From contig JAQSDB010000002.1 in assembly GCA_029945725.1 (NCBI GenBank), positions 682,001-746,000 on the forward strand: 64,000 nt of DNA, written 5' to 3'. The position numbers were made by a program, and so were the translations under genes. Within the stretch, counting starts at the first letter, position 1. Every line of letters starts with the position of its first letter. The notes below the pieces were generated by a model, which saw nothing but the letters and a program-made list of their open reading frames with translations, was not told the DNA's origin and ran no database searches. Source of the stretch: a bacterium. GTDB lineage: Bacteria > Pseudomonadota > Gammaproteobacteria > Pseudomonadales > Moraxellaceae. This document shows positions 56,101-64,000 of this stretch, one piece after another.

Positions 56101-57152
56101 TGCCCCGCTTCCACAATGGCCGCATCCTGCTGGCCGAGGATAACCTGATCAACCAGCAGATTGCCCGCGAGCTGCTGGAGGCCACCGGTCTTCAGGTGGA
56201 TGTGGTGGGCAACGGACGGGAACTCATTGAGCAGCTTGCCGCACATGCCGACGATCACTACGACATGGTGATTACCGATCTGCAAATGCCGGTGATGGAT
56301 GGCCATGAGGCAACGCGCCTGATTCGTGAACAGGAACGCTACCGGCATCTGCCCATCATTGCCCTGACAGCCCATGCCATGTTTGAAGAGAGGGCGCGGT
56401 GTCTGGCTGAGGGCATGAACAGTCATATCGGCAAGCCGATTGATCCTGTGGCGTTGTATCGCCTGTTGTCACAGTGGCTGCGCAAGAAGCAGGATCATTC
56501 CACGCTTGTGGCGAAGACCATGCACGATGCACCGCTGACCTTGCAGCTTGAAGGTTTTGATCTGCCACTGGTGCTCTCGCGGCTTAACGGGAATCACGAG
56601 CTCCTGTTCAGGCTGCTGCGGGATTTTTGCAGGGACCAGGCTGAAGTCCCGGCGGCTATCGGCCGTGCCCTGCGTAATAACGATAGCGCCGGCGCACTCA
56701 TGCTGGCGCACAGCCTCAAGGGCGTCACGGCCAATCTGGGGGCCATTGAGCTGCCGGCACTGATCCGGAAGCTCGAAGAAGCCATTGCCGGCCATACGCC
56801 GGATACCGGGTCATTGCTGCAGCAGCTTGAGCAACTGATGGACATGACCGTGCAGGATCTTGTCCGGCAGCGCCCCCTGTTGTGCCGACAGGTGGAGGCA
56901 GCCTCTACCCTGACGGACGAGCAATGGCGCGATGTACTGGCTAGATTGTCTGTGCATGTGCGCGACAGTGATCCCGAGGCGATTGAGCTGTTTGAGGACA
57001 ATATCCTGCGTCTGGAGGATGACTTCGGTGTGGAAGTGACCCTGGCACTGAGGCGCTGTTTTGATGTTTTTGATTTTGATGCGGCTCAACGCATCCTCAT
57101 GGAACAGGCAGCGCTTGCTGCCCTGGTTAAAAAGGAGAGCAGAATTGCCTGA
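53163..57152 (+). CDS. Hybrid sensor histidine kinase with PAS, two receivers and HPt
   Basis: 1329 residues. Order: membrane helix (15-33), a periplasmic sensor domain of about 270 residues (Cache-like), second helix (about 309-327), PAS (about 345-440), a second PAS-like domain (about 475-590), HisKA with His612 (NMSHEIRTPMN), ATPase (about 720-840), a first receiver with Asp900 (LLVDWQMPEMDG), a second receiver with Asp1039 (MVITDLQMPVMDG) and a C-terminal HPt with His1183 (LAHSLKG). This allows an internal His-Asp-His-Asp relay. The next gene, an HD-GYP response regulator, overlaps by 8 bases and is the probable final acceptor. Confidence 0.93.
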   Translation: MLANAYRGHEASRSYWLWFFLALLLAAFVLYAQWHSARVQLDRQLQATAHDVSRDIVYKTSGGSIIAAARLMGQVAPGPRELVTGEAAGPSLRDNSIRVLHEFGATSVVIADASGQVRFIADSGQHATPALKSLADRWYWKTAMAGQPNVYAGATGINSSRRTLYFSAPIHVVDALTGKSSIKGVYVITMGPDFMDRMLGATPAKVMLLSPDGMVYAASNPDWVMKRARPLAPAHRAAQLHERQFSDLPDPQHALPVPDFSVNGNDARIAGESHALVSLPLRWGSMPEPWTVVVMQETTDLVPLWKQLLAVAGTMLVVLLLGRNLWLRRRARLVRGEAERTLREVFDTAPEGILVLRTDGSVAFSNRAAAAMFGLDAAEIGRRDLNLLLPGIDDVIRNDAGHEKSIHEMQCCRSDGLVVSIEILLKRFSQQGALYNLLMLRDISQRKAHQEDIERMHEQVRIAHENLREMSYSLPLVMFQFQMWSGGSTYNFVSNKALEIMGVSADDIIKDGNARWRNVPDAERAACKEKIDRAVALSTAVDFEHSVVIDGKIRWIHSYSLPTEKKDVIWVWNGFWVDVTDEKQRSLELILERERAEEAVRAKSVFLANMSHEIRTPMNAIIGLSYLALKTDLDARQKDYVQKIHDSGDALLGIINDILDFSKIEAGKMSLEEADFDFDQVLRNVALVTSDRAHEKDLEYLFSVPPEVPRNLRGDALRIGQVLINLLNNAIKFTASGKVTLAVQAVSRGEGQVRLVFSVSDSGIGMSPEQMNTLFQPFTQADDSTTRRFGGTGLGLSICHHLVEMMGGRIWADSQEGEGSQFFFECTFPLAKEPVGKKRSLDDVVPGMRVLIVDDRQAEREMLVEMLAGLRVLPEVASSAVEALRLLEREGPAFDLLLVDWQMPEMDGLELIRQIRHSPHRDIHILMMTAFNNSDIRQQAEALAVRGFLVKPVTMSDIVDALASLYAGSSVALSARHEVLPRFHNGRILLAEDNLINQQIARELLEATGLQVDVVGNGRELIEQLAAHADDHYDMVITDLQMPVMDGHEATRLIREQERYRHLPIIALTAHAMFEERARCLAEGMNSHIGKPIDPVALYRLLSQWLRKKQDHSTLVAKTMHDAPLTLQLEGFDLPLVLSRLNGNHELLFRLLRDFCRDQAEVPAAIGRALRNNDSAGALMLAHSLKGVTANLGAIELPALIRKLEEAIAGHTPDTGSLLQQLEQLMDMTVQDLVRQRPLLCRQVEAASTLTDEQWRDVLARLSVHVRDSDPEAIELFEDNILRLEDDFGVEVTLALRRCFDVFDFDAAQRILMEQAALAALVKKESRIA

Positions 57153-58257
57153 TCCACAGTTGCCCTTGATCCTGGCGGTAGACGACACACCCGCGAATCT
57201 GACGCTGCTCACCGGCTTTCTCAAAAGCAGGTACCGTTTGCGCCTTGCTACCAGTGCAGGCAAGGCGCTGGAGCTGGCCGCCACTTTTCCGCTGCCGGAT
57301 CTGATCCTGCTGGATATCATGATGCCGGAAATGAATGGCTATGAGGTGTTGACTGAACTCAAGTCAAACCCGTTGACGGCGGATATTCCGGTCATGTTCC
57401 TGACGGCAAAAAGCGAGGTCGATGACGAGTACCGCGGCCTGACCATGGGCGCTGTCGACTACATCACCAAGCCCATTTTCCCCCTCATCCTGATGGCCCG
57501 TGTAGAGGCTCAACTGACCCTGCAAAAGGCGCGCAAGCTCTTGCAGGACCAGAACGCCTGTCTGGAGGAGATGGTTGTTGAGCGCACTCATGAAATCGAA
57601 CTGGCGCGCGATGCCATCATTTACTCCATGGCCTGCCTGGCAGAGACCCGTGACAACGAAACCGGCAACCATATCCGTCGCACGCAGGCCTATGTGCGCC
57701 TTCTGGCGCAGGCATTGCTGTACCACAAGCGCTTCCGTGACGAGCTTGACGATGAAAAGATAGAGCTTCTGTACAAGTCGGCGCCTTTGCATGATATCGG
57801 CAAGATTGGAGTGCCTGACCATGTCCTGCTCAAGCCGGGAAAACTGGATGCTGCGGAGTGGGAGATCATGAAGCGGCACACCGTTTACGGAAGGGATGCG
57901 ATTATCGGGGTTGAGGCCTATATGGGAGGCAGCAATGCTTTTTTACGCTATGCGCGTGAGATTGCTTACTCGCATCAGGAGAAATGGGATGGCTCCGGCT
58001 ATCCCGAAGGTCTCAAGGGTGAGGAGATTCCCCTGTCGGCACGCCTGATGGCCGTGGCGGATGTTTATGATGCCCTGATTTCCGAGCGCGTTTACAAGCG
58101 GGCGTTCAGTCATGAGGAGGCGCTGGCCCTGATGAAGGAAGGACGCGGCGCACATTTTGATCCGGATATCCTGGATGCCTTTCTGGTGCTTGAGACGGAG
58201 TTCAGGGACGTTGCCGAGCAATTCCGTGATTGTGTCAGGAGTGAAGTGTTCGCCTGA
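57145..58257 (+). CDS. Response regulator with HD-GYP phosphodiesterase
   Basis: 370 residues from TTG 57145, which has AAAGGAG 7 bases upstream and overlaps the kinase gene by 8 bases. The receiver domain has Asp57 (LILLDIMMPEMNG) with acidic residues at 13-14 and Lys109. After a helical linker comes an HD-GYP domain: His216-Asp217 (LHDIGK), HQEKWDGSGYP (GYP at 285-287) and the DVYDAL segment. All metal-binding motifs are kept, so it should degrade cyclic di-GMP when phosphorylated by the upstream kinase. The TTG start and overlap suggest it is made in lower amount than, and coupled to, the kinase. Confidence 0.94.
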   Translation: MPDPQLPLILAVDDTPANLTLLTGFLKSRYRLRLATSAGKALELAATFPLPDLILLDIMMPEMNGYEVLTELKSNPLTADIPVMFLTAKSEVDDEYRGLTMGAVDYITKPIFPLILMARVEAQLTLQKARKLLQDQNACLEEMVVERTHEIELARDAIIYSMACLAETRDNETGNHIRRTQAYVRLLAQALLYHKRFRDELDDEKIELLYKSAPLHDIGKIGVPDHVLLKPGKLDAAEWEIMKRHTVYGRDAIIGVEAYMGGSNAFLRYAREIAYSHQEKWDGSGYPEGLKGEEIPLSARLMAVADVYDALISERVYKRAFSHEEALALMKEGRGAHFDPDILDAFLVLETEFRDVAEQFRDCVRSEVFA

Positions 58258-58275
58258 CGTCGTGCACCTGCAGTG

Positions 58276-58325
58276 CTGTCATCCATAAAAAATCCCCGCT
58301 TGCGGGGATTTTTTATGGATGACAG
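58276..58325. terminator. 50-base perfect inverted-repeat terminator
   Basis: Two perfect 24-base arms (CTGTCATCCATAAAAAATCC at the outer left) meet at a two-base centre, forming a GCTTGC tip. A-run and T-run on each side terminate the HD-GYP gene and the convergent hydrolase gene. Confidence 0.93.
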
Positions 58326-58333
58326 GGCGTGTT

Positions 58334-59620
58334 TCAGGGCCGCAGATCAGTCACGGCGGCATGTCCTGTTCGTAGTGTGGTCTCGCTGAGGCCATCGGCA
58401 AAACCGGTGCTGCGAATGAAATTCGCCATGTCTTTCAGGTACACGACCTGATCCATGTGAATCAGGTGATTGCCCGGAAACCAGTGCAGGCGCGGATGAT
58501 CCCAGTGATCCCATAACAGGCGCGCCTGTTTGGGTGGCACCACACGATCACCGGCACCGCCGATAATCATCAGCCGCTCCCGCGGCAGTTTCGGCTTCCA
58601 GCTCAAGGGGCTTTGCACGGCCATGACGTGGCGCGCTTCGGGAATGGAAATGCCGGCCATGCGCAGCCCGAGCTTGATCAGCAGGGAGACCGGCGCCCAC
58701 TGCAGGATGACATCGGTCATGCTGGCCACCGGCACAATGGGAATGGAAAACTGCAGGCGCTCTTCAGTAGCGGCCAGCAGCGCCGCGGTATAACCGCCGA
58801 AAGAAATACCGGTGACGCCGGCTTTTTCCACGCCCTGGCTTTCCAGCCAGTTCAGCAGCAGGCGGAAATCGTGCACGCCCTGCAGCACGGCTTCGTTGAG
58901 ATGACAGGCGCCATAGGAAAATACCCCGTGCCCGCTGTAGGGTGCCCAGCGCTGCTTGCGGGCGCCGTGAAACGGCAGGGTGCAGAGCACGATGTCGTAG
59001 CCCTGCCGGAAAAAATCATGGAGATGAAAAAACCGGCTGTTGACCGAATAGGCATCGAGAATGAAACCGTGGATCACGCACAGGGTGGGGCGCGGCCTGT
59101 CGCCGTGGCGCCAGTATTGTGCCCATACCGTATTGTTGCGGTCGAGCTGATCAAACTTTTCCTGCAGCGCCGGATGGAGGGTGCGGTAGTGGCTGGCAAA
59201 GGTGAGGGTTTCGGTAATGGCCTCTTTGGGCGCGGCGGTCACGTGTACCGGCCGGCGCTGCACGTCGGGGCAGGTCGCCGGACGCGGGAAGACGGTGTCG
59301 ATGTCGGCGCTGTCGGCCAGCGACTTGTAGAAGTGCTGTGCCTCGTTTTCGATCTTCAGGCGGCGCAAGGTGCTGAACAGGGCAAACACCATGGCCAGTG
59401 TGGACAGGACGGTGCGTGTCACGATGTCCAGCAGGGACAGGATATAAACAGTGATCTGGGTTTTGCTGTCGAGATAAAAATCATCCGGGTATTTGTGAAA
59501 GACCGGATCGAGATTGTTCCACCACGGCTGCTCCGGCATGAGGCGTCGTGAATGACCGTAGGTGGCGTTGGCAACGCGCGACACCTCTTCGGCAAGCGTA
59601 TTGTTTTCTTCCATGAGCAT
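58334..59620 (-). CDS. Alpha/beta hydrolase with N-terminal membrane segment
   Basis: About 428 residues. A hydrophobic stretch near residues 55-85 (VYILSLLDIVTRTVLSTLAMVFALF) may anchor it. The hydrolase core has LCVIHGFILDAYSVN (oxyanion hole), TGISFGGYTAAL (nucleophile Ser), GGAGDRVVPP (Asp) and GNHLIHMDQ (His). The triad is complete. The closest general class is the large serine hydrolases that include acetyl-xylan and polyester esterases, but the substrate is unknown. The start among 59653, 59620 and 59614 is uncertain; none has a strong ribosome site. Confidence 0.8.
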   Translation of the reverse strand: MLMEENNTLAEEVSRVANATYGHSRRLMPEQPWWNNLDPVFHKYPDDFYLDSKTQITVYILSLLDIVTRTVLSTLAMVFALFSTLRRLKIENEAQHFYKSLADSADIDTVFPRPATCPDVQRRPVHVTAAPKEAITETLTFASHYRTLHPALQEKFDQLDRNNTVWAQYWRHGDRPRPTLCVIHGFILDAYSVNSRFFHLHDFFRQGYDIVLCTLPFHGARKQRWAPYSGHGVFSYGACHLNEAVLQGVHDFRLLLNWLESQGVEKAGVTGISFGGYTAALLAATEERLQFSIPIVPVASMTDVILQWAPVSLLIKLGLRMAGISIPEARHVMAVQSPLSWKPKLPRERLMIIGGAGDRVVPPKQARLLWDHWDHPRLHWFPGNHLIHMDQVVYLKDMANFIRSTGFADGLSETTLRTGHAAVTDLRP

Positions 59621-59733
59621 TCTCGTTACCGGAGCAGAAAAGCGGGATGGCACTCTGGCGGATGTGCGTGCTCATGACAATGGCAGAGCGGGGCGCCGCT
59701 TGCACCTTCGCGGCCAACCGGATTGCGTGAGGC

Positions 59734-60228
59734 TCAGTATTCCTTGCCGTCCGCCGTCAGGTTATCGGCCAGTGTAATGCAGCTGCCCAGGCGAATGATG
59801 CCGTCATCCAGCACCGCCGCACGCAGGCCGCCGCGCCCGTGAAAGGCCTGTATCAGCACATCGCGGCCATGGCCGGCGCTGGCCAGGTTGCGGCCCAGCA
59901 CGATGCAGGGATCACAAAGCTCCAGGCCCTGCAGGCGAATGTTTCCGATCATGAAAATCCGGCCGACCAGCTCGTTCAGGTGGATGCCGTGCGTGACCAG
60001 GTTGCGGCGCGGACCGTGCAGGGGAATGTCGAGATCCAGCGCGGCATTCACGGCAGCGATGGCTTCGGCCTCAATCAGCGTGATATTGCGCGCCGAGGGT
60101 TTGTCATGGCGTCCGCAAAAGCGGTCGCCGACAATGCCGCGCCCGCGTTTCACCTGCACGGCATCGACGCCGGCCTGCTCGCCATGACGTTCCCTGGCAA
60201 CGAAAATGTTTTCGATGGTTCCCTGCAT
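59734..60228 (-). CDS. MOSC-domain protein
   Basis: 164 residues forming a lone MOSC domain, the beta-barrel fold found at the C-terminus of molybdenum cofactor sulfurases. The start MQGTIENIFVARERHG, the middle GIVGDRFCGRHD and the conserved cysteine region LELCDPCIVLGR fit the YiiM-like group, which handles N-hydroxylated compounds or sulfur transfer with bound Moco. The frame is open to 60375 but the domain begins at 60228. It is divergent from the diguanylate cyclase gene. Confidence 0.85.
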   Translation of the reverse strand: MQGTIENIFVARERHGEQAGVDAVQVKRGRGIVGDRFCGRHDKPSARNITLIEAEAIAAVNAALDLDIPLHGPRRNLVTHGIHLNELVGRIFMIGNIRLQGLELCDPCIVLGRNLASAGHGRDVLIQAFHGRGGLRAAVLDDGIIRLGSCITLADNLTADGKEY

Positions 60229-60461
60229 GAAAAAAACCACGGTTGTGAGGCGCGCAGCATGGCGCAGGCCCGGGTATTTGCCCATACGACAAAGACATTC
60301 CGGAATCAGGCTCCTGTCACGAAGCAGGATTTTCCGGCGCTGCATGCTGAGTGTGAATGATGCCATGTGATGCATTCAGGCAAACCCATGCCGGCTGTCG
60401 GCTTCCCGCTCTGTCTGGAGGCGATGTACATCGCCGCTGCCCGTTTTGCTTATCGGCCAGT

Positions 60462-60467
60462 TACAAT
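60462..60467 (+). promoter_or_regulatory. -10 box for the 7TMR diguanylate cyclase gene
   Basis: TACAAT places the transcript start near 60474, between the ATG at 60471 and that at 60516, which favours the later start. No clear -35 hexamer is seen. Confidence 0.4.
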
Positions 60468-60515
60468 TACATGAATAAGCAAAGACGAATTTTCCCTCGC
60501 GTGGGTATTTGCCCG

Positions 60516-62285
60516 ATGGTTGCCAAGCCTTCTTTTTCTGTGCCGATGTCTTGCCACGCATGGCATCGCTCGCCTGTGCGGGTCTGCCTGTTGCTATGGT
60601 CATTGCTGTGGCTGTGCTGCTTGCCGCTGCCGGTGCGGGCCGAGGCGATTCGCCTCGACCAGACCCGCAACGCACCGCTTGGCCGGCACGCCATGCTGCT
60701 GCAGGAGCAGGGCGCGCCCCTGAGTCTGGAGCAGGTCCGGCAGATGGCCGCCGCCGGCCAGTTCCGCCCGGCCGGCCGGGCCGTACCGGCCTTCGGCATC
60801 GGTGCCCGGCCGGTGTGGCTGCACTTCACGCTGGATAACCCGGGAACATCGGTCCTGCCTCGCCAGATACTGACGGGGACTTCATGGACTGACCGCCTGG
60901 ATCTTTATCTGCTGCGCGACGGCCTTGTACCTGAACACCGTGCAGCCGGCGACAGTGATACCCGTCTGCAGGCTCCGCTGCCGGGTGTCGGCTATGTCTT
61001 CGAGCACGATTTTGCACCGGGCCTCACCGAGATTTACCTGCGTGTGGAAACGCCGGATCCGATGCTGGTTCCGTTTCGTCTGCTGTCGCCCGGCCAGGCG
61101 GCACATTACGAACGCACGCAGCATTACAGCTATGGCCTCGTCTACGGTTTCCTGTTTGCCCTGCTGGCCTACAACGCCATGCTCTTCATTGGCATGCGCC
61201 AGCGCAGCCATCTTGATTATTCGGTTTATCTCGGCTGCTTCATTGTGCTGAACCTTGCCTATACGGGGCACGGCTATGCCTGGCTGTGGCCCGACTCGCC
61301 CGGCGTGCAGCACTATGTGATTCTCGTGATGATGGTGGTGTTTGCCTGCGCGGGTTTCCGCTTTGCCAGCGGCTTTCTGGATCTGCCCCGGCAGGAACCC
61401 CGTCTTGCCCGGTTTCTGCGCGGCGTCAGTCTTGCCGCGATCGGCGTGGTGGTGCTGGGCATTGCGCTCGGGCAGCAAAGCCGGGTGGCGCTGTTCGCGT
61501 TCAGCTTTACCCTGCTGTTCGCGGCCGGCATGGTGACACTGGGCTGGAACGCCATCCGGCACAAAAATGCCGCCGGTTATTATTTTCTCGCCGCCGCCTG
61601 CTGTGCCATGGCGGGCTTGAGCATCACCACGCTGACGGTGTGGGGCATCATTCCCTTCAATGCCATGACCTACCGTGCGGCCGAATTCGGCGTGCTGGCC
61701 GAGGCCGTGCTGCTGGCACTCGCTGTTGCGTACCGGGTGCGCCAGCTTGAGGGGGCGCGCCAGCAGGCCGAGCAGCTGGCACGCACCGATACACTGACCG
61801 GCCTGCTTAATCGCCGCGCCTTCATGGAGATTGCACAGGGCCTCTGGAATACGGCGCAACGCAACGAGCGTCCGCTGGCGCTGATCATGCTGGATCTGGA
61901 TTATTTCAAGTCGATCAATGACCGCTACGGCCACGCCGTCGGCGATCACGCCCTGTGCGAAATCGCGCTGCAGCTGGAGCAGGTTTGTCGTCAGGGTGAT
62001 CTGGCGGTGCGCTGGGGTGGCGAGGAATTCATGCTGCTCCTGCCCGAGACATCGCTCGATCAGGCGCGCCAGCTGGCCGAGCGCCTGTGCCGCCAGCTTT
62101 CCAGTGAACCCGTTCGCGCCGGTGTGGTGTCCCTCGCCGTGCAGGCCAGTATCGGCGTGGTGGATCGCACGTCGGCGGATTCGCTGGAGCAGCTGATGCA
62201 GGAAGCGGACAGGCGGCTCTACCGTGCCAAGCAGGGCGGGCGCAATCAGGTGTGCAGCAGCTCGCCCGTGCTGCCGCCCGTTTAG
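60516..62285 (+). CDS. Diguanylate cyclase with 7TMR-DISM sensor
   Basis: 589 residues. Signal peptide (LLLWSLLWLCCLPLPVRA), periplasmic 7TMR-DISMED2 carbohydrate-binding-like domain (about 45-185, with PVWLHFTLDN), a seven-helix 7TMR-DISM membrane domain (about 195-400), a short coiled linker and GGDEF (about 425-585). The active motif is GGEEF (501-505) and the I-site RQGD (492-495) is intact, so it should synthesise cyclic di-GMP with product inhibition. ATG at 60516 was chosen from the promoter position. It converges with the EAL gene, stops 11 bases apart. Confidence 0.92.
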   Translation: MVAKPSFSVPMSCHAWHRSPVRVCLLLWSLLWLCCLPLPVRAEAIRLDQTRNAPLGRHAMLLQEQGAPLSLEQVRQMAAAGQFRPAGRAVPAFGIGARPVWLHFTLDNPGTSVLPRQILTGTSWTDRLDLYLLRDGLVPEHRAAGDSDTRLQAPLPGVGYVFEHDFAPGLTEIYLRVETPDPMLVPFRLLSPGQAAHYERTQHYSYGLVYGFLFALLAYNAMLFIGMRQRSHLDYSVYLGCFIVLNLAYTGHGYAWLWPDSPGVQHYVILVMMVVFACAGFRFASGFLDLPRQEPRLARFLRGVSLAAIGVVVLGIALGQQSRVALFAFSFTLLFAAGMVTLGWNAIRHKNAAGYYFLAAACCAMAGLSITTLTVWGIIPFNAMTYRAAEFGVLAEAVLLALAVAYRVRQLEGARQQAEQLARTDTLTGLLNRRAFMEIAQGLWNTAQRNERPLALIMLDLDYFKSINDRYGHAVGDHALCEIALQLEQVCRQGDLAVRWGGEEFMLLLPETSLDQARQLAERLCRQLSSEPVRAGVVSLAVQASIGVVDRTSADSLEQLMQEADRRLYRAKQGGRNQVCSSSPVLPPV

Positions 62286-62296
62286 GGCAGCCGCCG

Positions 62297-63505
62297 TCAG
62301 TTGATCAGCGCATCCATGCAGAGCACGACCTGGCCCAGGCCGGGACGCATCACCACGCAGGAAAACGTCACGCACAGGCGTTGTTCGGTCAGCGAAAGAT
62401 AAGGTCTTGTGATCTGCACGCGCCCCGGCTGTTCAACCGCATTGCGGAAGTATTGCCGGCGCGCCCAGCAGGCGCCGCGCGCATCGGACAGCGGGTGACC
62501 ACGTCCGCGCATGGCATGCGGCGTCAGCGCGGTATCACCAATCTGGTAACCGTTGTTGTCGATCACATAGACACGGGTGATTTCCGCATCGGGAATGTCA
62601 CTGACGATGTCATCAAGTTCGCGACCGTCGCGGTAGCCATTCCACACCGCCATGAAGCGGCTGCGCATGCGCAGTTCGGTGCGGTCCGGTGCGAGCTTGC
62701 CGGCACCCATCAGCAGCGCGGATTTTTCCCTGATGGCATCGGCCGGTGGCAGAATGCCGGCCGCAGGGGCAAACCAGTCGCCCTGCAGCAGCTCGGCATC
62801 GGCATCCACGGCAATGCGTGCCTGGGTTTCGCTTGTGATGCCATCCACCAGCACCAGTGATCCGGATTCGCGCAGCAGGGAAACCATGTGCGGAAAAAGA
62901 CGCGCCGCCCGCGCCGAGTGTTCGGCATTCTGGATCAGCGAAGGATCAAGGCGGACAATGTTCGGGCGCAGGCTCAGTATGCGGTCGTAGTTGGATGCGC
63001 CGGCACCGAAATCATCAATCGCGATACGGAAACCGCATTCGCGATACATGCTGACGAACTCCTCCAGTTCAGCATCTTCCAGTGTCGCGCTCTCGGTAAT
63101 TTCCAGCACGATGCGTTCCGGGCTCACGTTCAGCGCCGCGAGTTCGCTTAATACTTTTTCCGGCGCAAACAGGCGCTGCCGGATGGTTTGCGGATGGATC
63201 GGCAGAAACAGCCATTCATTGCCGTAGGGCGTCGCCGGTGCGTTGCGGGCGTGCACGGTCAGCGCCAGACGGTCGAGATCGGCCATGTCCTTGTCCGGCA
63301 GTCGTGCCAGCACGGATGCCAGTGATTCCGGCGCACCGGCATGCTGCACCAGCAATTGCGCTTCCATGCCGACACTGCGCAACAGCGCCGGGCTGATAAT
63401 CACCTGATACGAACTTTGCAGTTCGAGATCGCCGAGCACACCGATACTCATGGAGTTTTCCTCGCGCAGATAGCCGCGTGGCAGGAGACGAAACGCTTGT
63501 GTCAT
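62297..63505 (-). CDS. Degenerate EAL-domain protein with C-terminal sensor-like domain
   Basis: About 402 residues. An EAL domain (about 25-250) is recognisable by YQVIIS, VLEITESATLED, IAIDDFGAGASNYDRI and LLQGDWF. Several catalytic positions differ: the EAL motif itself is EAQ (48-50), the metal-binding Asn region reads LFLPIHPQT, the KxD lysine is Arg (VRLD) and the AEG glutamate is Asp (VDGITSE). It is therefore probably a cyclic di-GMP-binding or weakly active protein. The C-terminal 130 residues look like a PAS/Cache-type domain as in YkuI (ITRVYVIDNNGYQIGD). An alternative start at 63451 has a better GAGGA site. No membrane segment. Confidence 0.82.
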   Translation of the reverse strand: MTQAFRLLPRGYLREENSMSIGVLGDLELQSSYQVIISPALLRSVGMEAQLLVQHAGAPESLASVLARLPDKDMADLDRLALTVHARNAPATPYGNEWLFLPIHPQTIRQRLFAPEKVLSELAALNVSPERIVLEITESATLEDAELEEFVSMYRECGFRIAIDDFGAGASNYDRILSLRPNIVRLDPSLIQNAEHSARAARLFPHMVSLLRESGSLVLVDGITSETQARIAVDADAELLQGDWFAPAAGILPPADAIREKSALLMGAGKLAPDRTELRMRSRFMAVWNGYRDGRELDDIVSDIPDAEITRVYVIDNNGYQIGDTALTPHAMRGRGHPLSDARGACWARRQYFRNAVEQPGRVQITRPYLSLTEQRLCVTFSCVVMRPGLGQVVLCMDALIN

Positions 63506-63749
63506 GGCGAAAATAGTCTCTGGATGTGGCAGTACCGTGTCATTGCTGCCGCCGTGATTCGTGCCTTGCCCGTCTGCGCAAAAAGACCGGGTTCCTGACA
63601 GGTAACAGCAATATTGGTGCCACGAATACGGGCAGGATTCAGGCGGAATGTGCCCGTATCGGGTGCATGACCCGCTGCTTTGTGACGGCTCGCACAAAAA
63701 GCCGGTGCCGTCATGAAGCATGACCGGCAGGAAACCGGCGAATGCCGAC

Positions 63750-64000
63750 TCAGGTTTTTTCGCGCTTGCGGAAGGCCGCCGGAGAAGCCCCGGCCCAGCG
63801 CTGGAAGGCATGAATAAAGGCGGCGGATTCGGCATAACCCAGTTGCTGGGCGATGGCGGCCATGGACAGTGTGCTGTTGTTCAGCAACTGCTGCGCCTTG
63901 CCAAAACGCACCTGGTCGAGCAGGGCACGGAAGGAGGTGTTTTCCGTGCCGAGCTGGCGGCGGAATGTGCGTTCGGAAATGTCAAAGGCCGCGGCGACTT
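63750..64000 (-). CDS. AraC-family regulator, C-terminal part (cut by window end)
   Basis: The last 83 codons of an AraC-type DNA-binding domain run off the right edge. The visible sequence reads VAAAFDISERTFRRQLG, then SFRALLDQVRFGKAQQLL, SMAAIAQQLGYAESAAFIHAF and QRWAGASPAAFRKREKT before TGA at 63750. Both helix-turn-helix units are recognisable. The ligand domain and start lie outside the window. The 244-base gap to the EAL gene contains nothing else I can name. Confidence 0.93.
   Translation of the reverse strand, partial: VAAAFDISERTFRRQLGTENTSFRALLDQVRFGKAQQLLNNSTLSMAAIAQQLGYAESAAFIHAFQRWAGASPAAFRKREKT

Overview
The window is about 64 kb of ordinary, gene-dense chromosome from a gammaproteobacterium. 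Coding density, roughly 58-60% GC by eye, and markers such as FadB/FadA, PdxB, Cti, Kup, YqcC and the small Trp-rich TIGR02450-type protein suggest the Pseudomonadales, possibly near the Moraxellaceae. That placement is inference; no rRNA is present. I see no prophage, insertion sequence, integrase or CRISPR array. Many start codons were reassigned from Shine-Dalgarno sites, signal peptides or promoters, including GTG for the MATE transporter and TTG for the DEAD-box helicase and the HD-GYP regulator.

Left part (0-20 kb): an MFS carrier, tusA, an alpha/beta hydrolase and a MATE exporter precede a nine-gene minus-strand operon (13771 to 4151). This operon encodes a secreted small protein, three exported TPR proteins (two of them lipoproteins), a short exported protein, an ExbB/TolQ-type channel, two ExbD/TolR-type proteins and a TonB-like AgmX/PglI-tail protein. 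It looks like a proton-driven envelope machine related to the Agl/Glt gliding motor of myxobacteria. It is the best candidate for an undescribed system here. Then come pdxB, a small exported protein, a membrane diguanylate cyclase, a DEAD-box helicase with an FGDRP-repeat tail, a densely self-complementary gene-free region (19400-19940) and tRNA-Val.

Middle (20-45 kb): proS, a thioesterase, a Lon-like protease, a TMEM165/GDT1 manganese exporter behind a yybP-ykoY riboswitch, yqcC-dsbD, and a molybdopterin oxidoreductase divergent from an HxlR regulator, with a perfect operator inside its promoter spacer and a ferredoxin remnant downstream. Next are fadBA, a metzincin-like protease with an inserted coiled coil bracketed by two near-identical terminator blocks each followed by a REP-like palindrome, FadL and MipA porins, a TetR/Tat-lactone-oxidase divergent pair, an MpaB-type oxygenase and a lipoprotein serine hydrolase.

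Right part (45-64 kb): cti, kup, tRNA-Ser(GGA), the 4.5S SRP RNA, a tonB-exbB-exbD operon, and a cyclic-di-GMP cluster. The cluster holds a large hybrid kinase, an overlapping HD-GYP regulator, a 7TMR-DISM diguanylate cyclase and a convergent degenerate EAL protein. An AraC regulator is cut by the window end. Long, sometimes perfect inverted-repeat terminators separate most transcription units.
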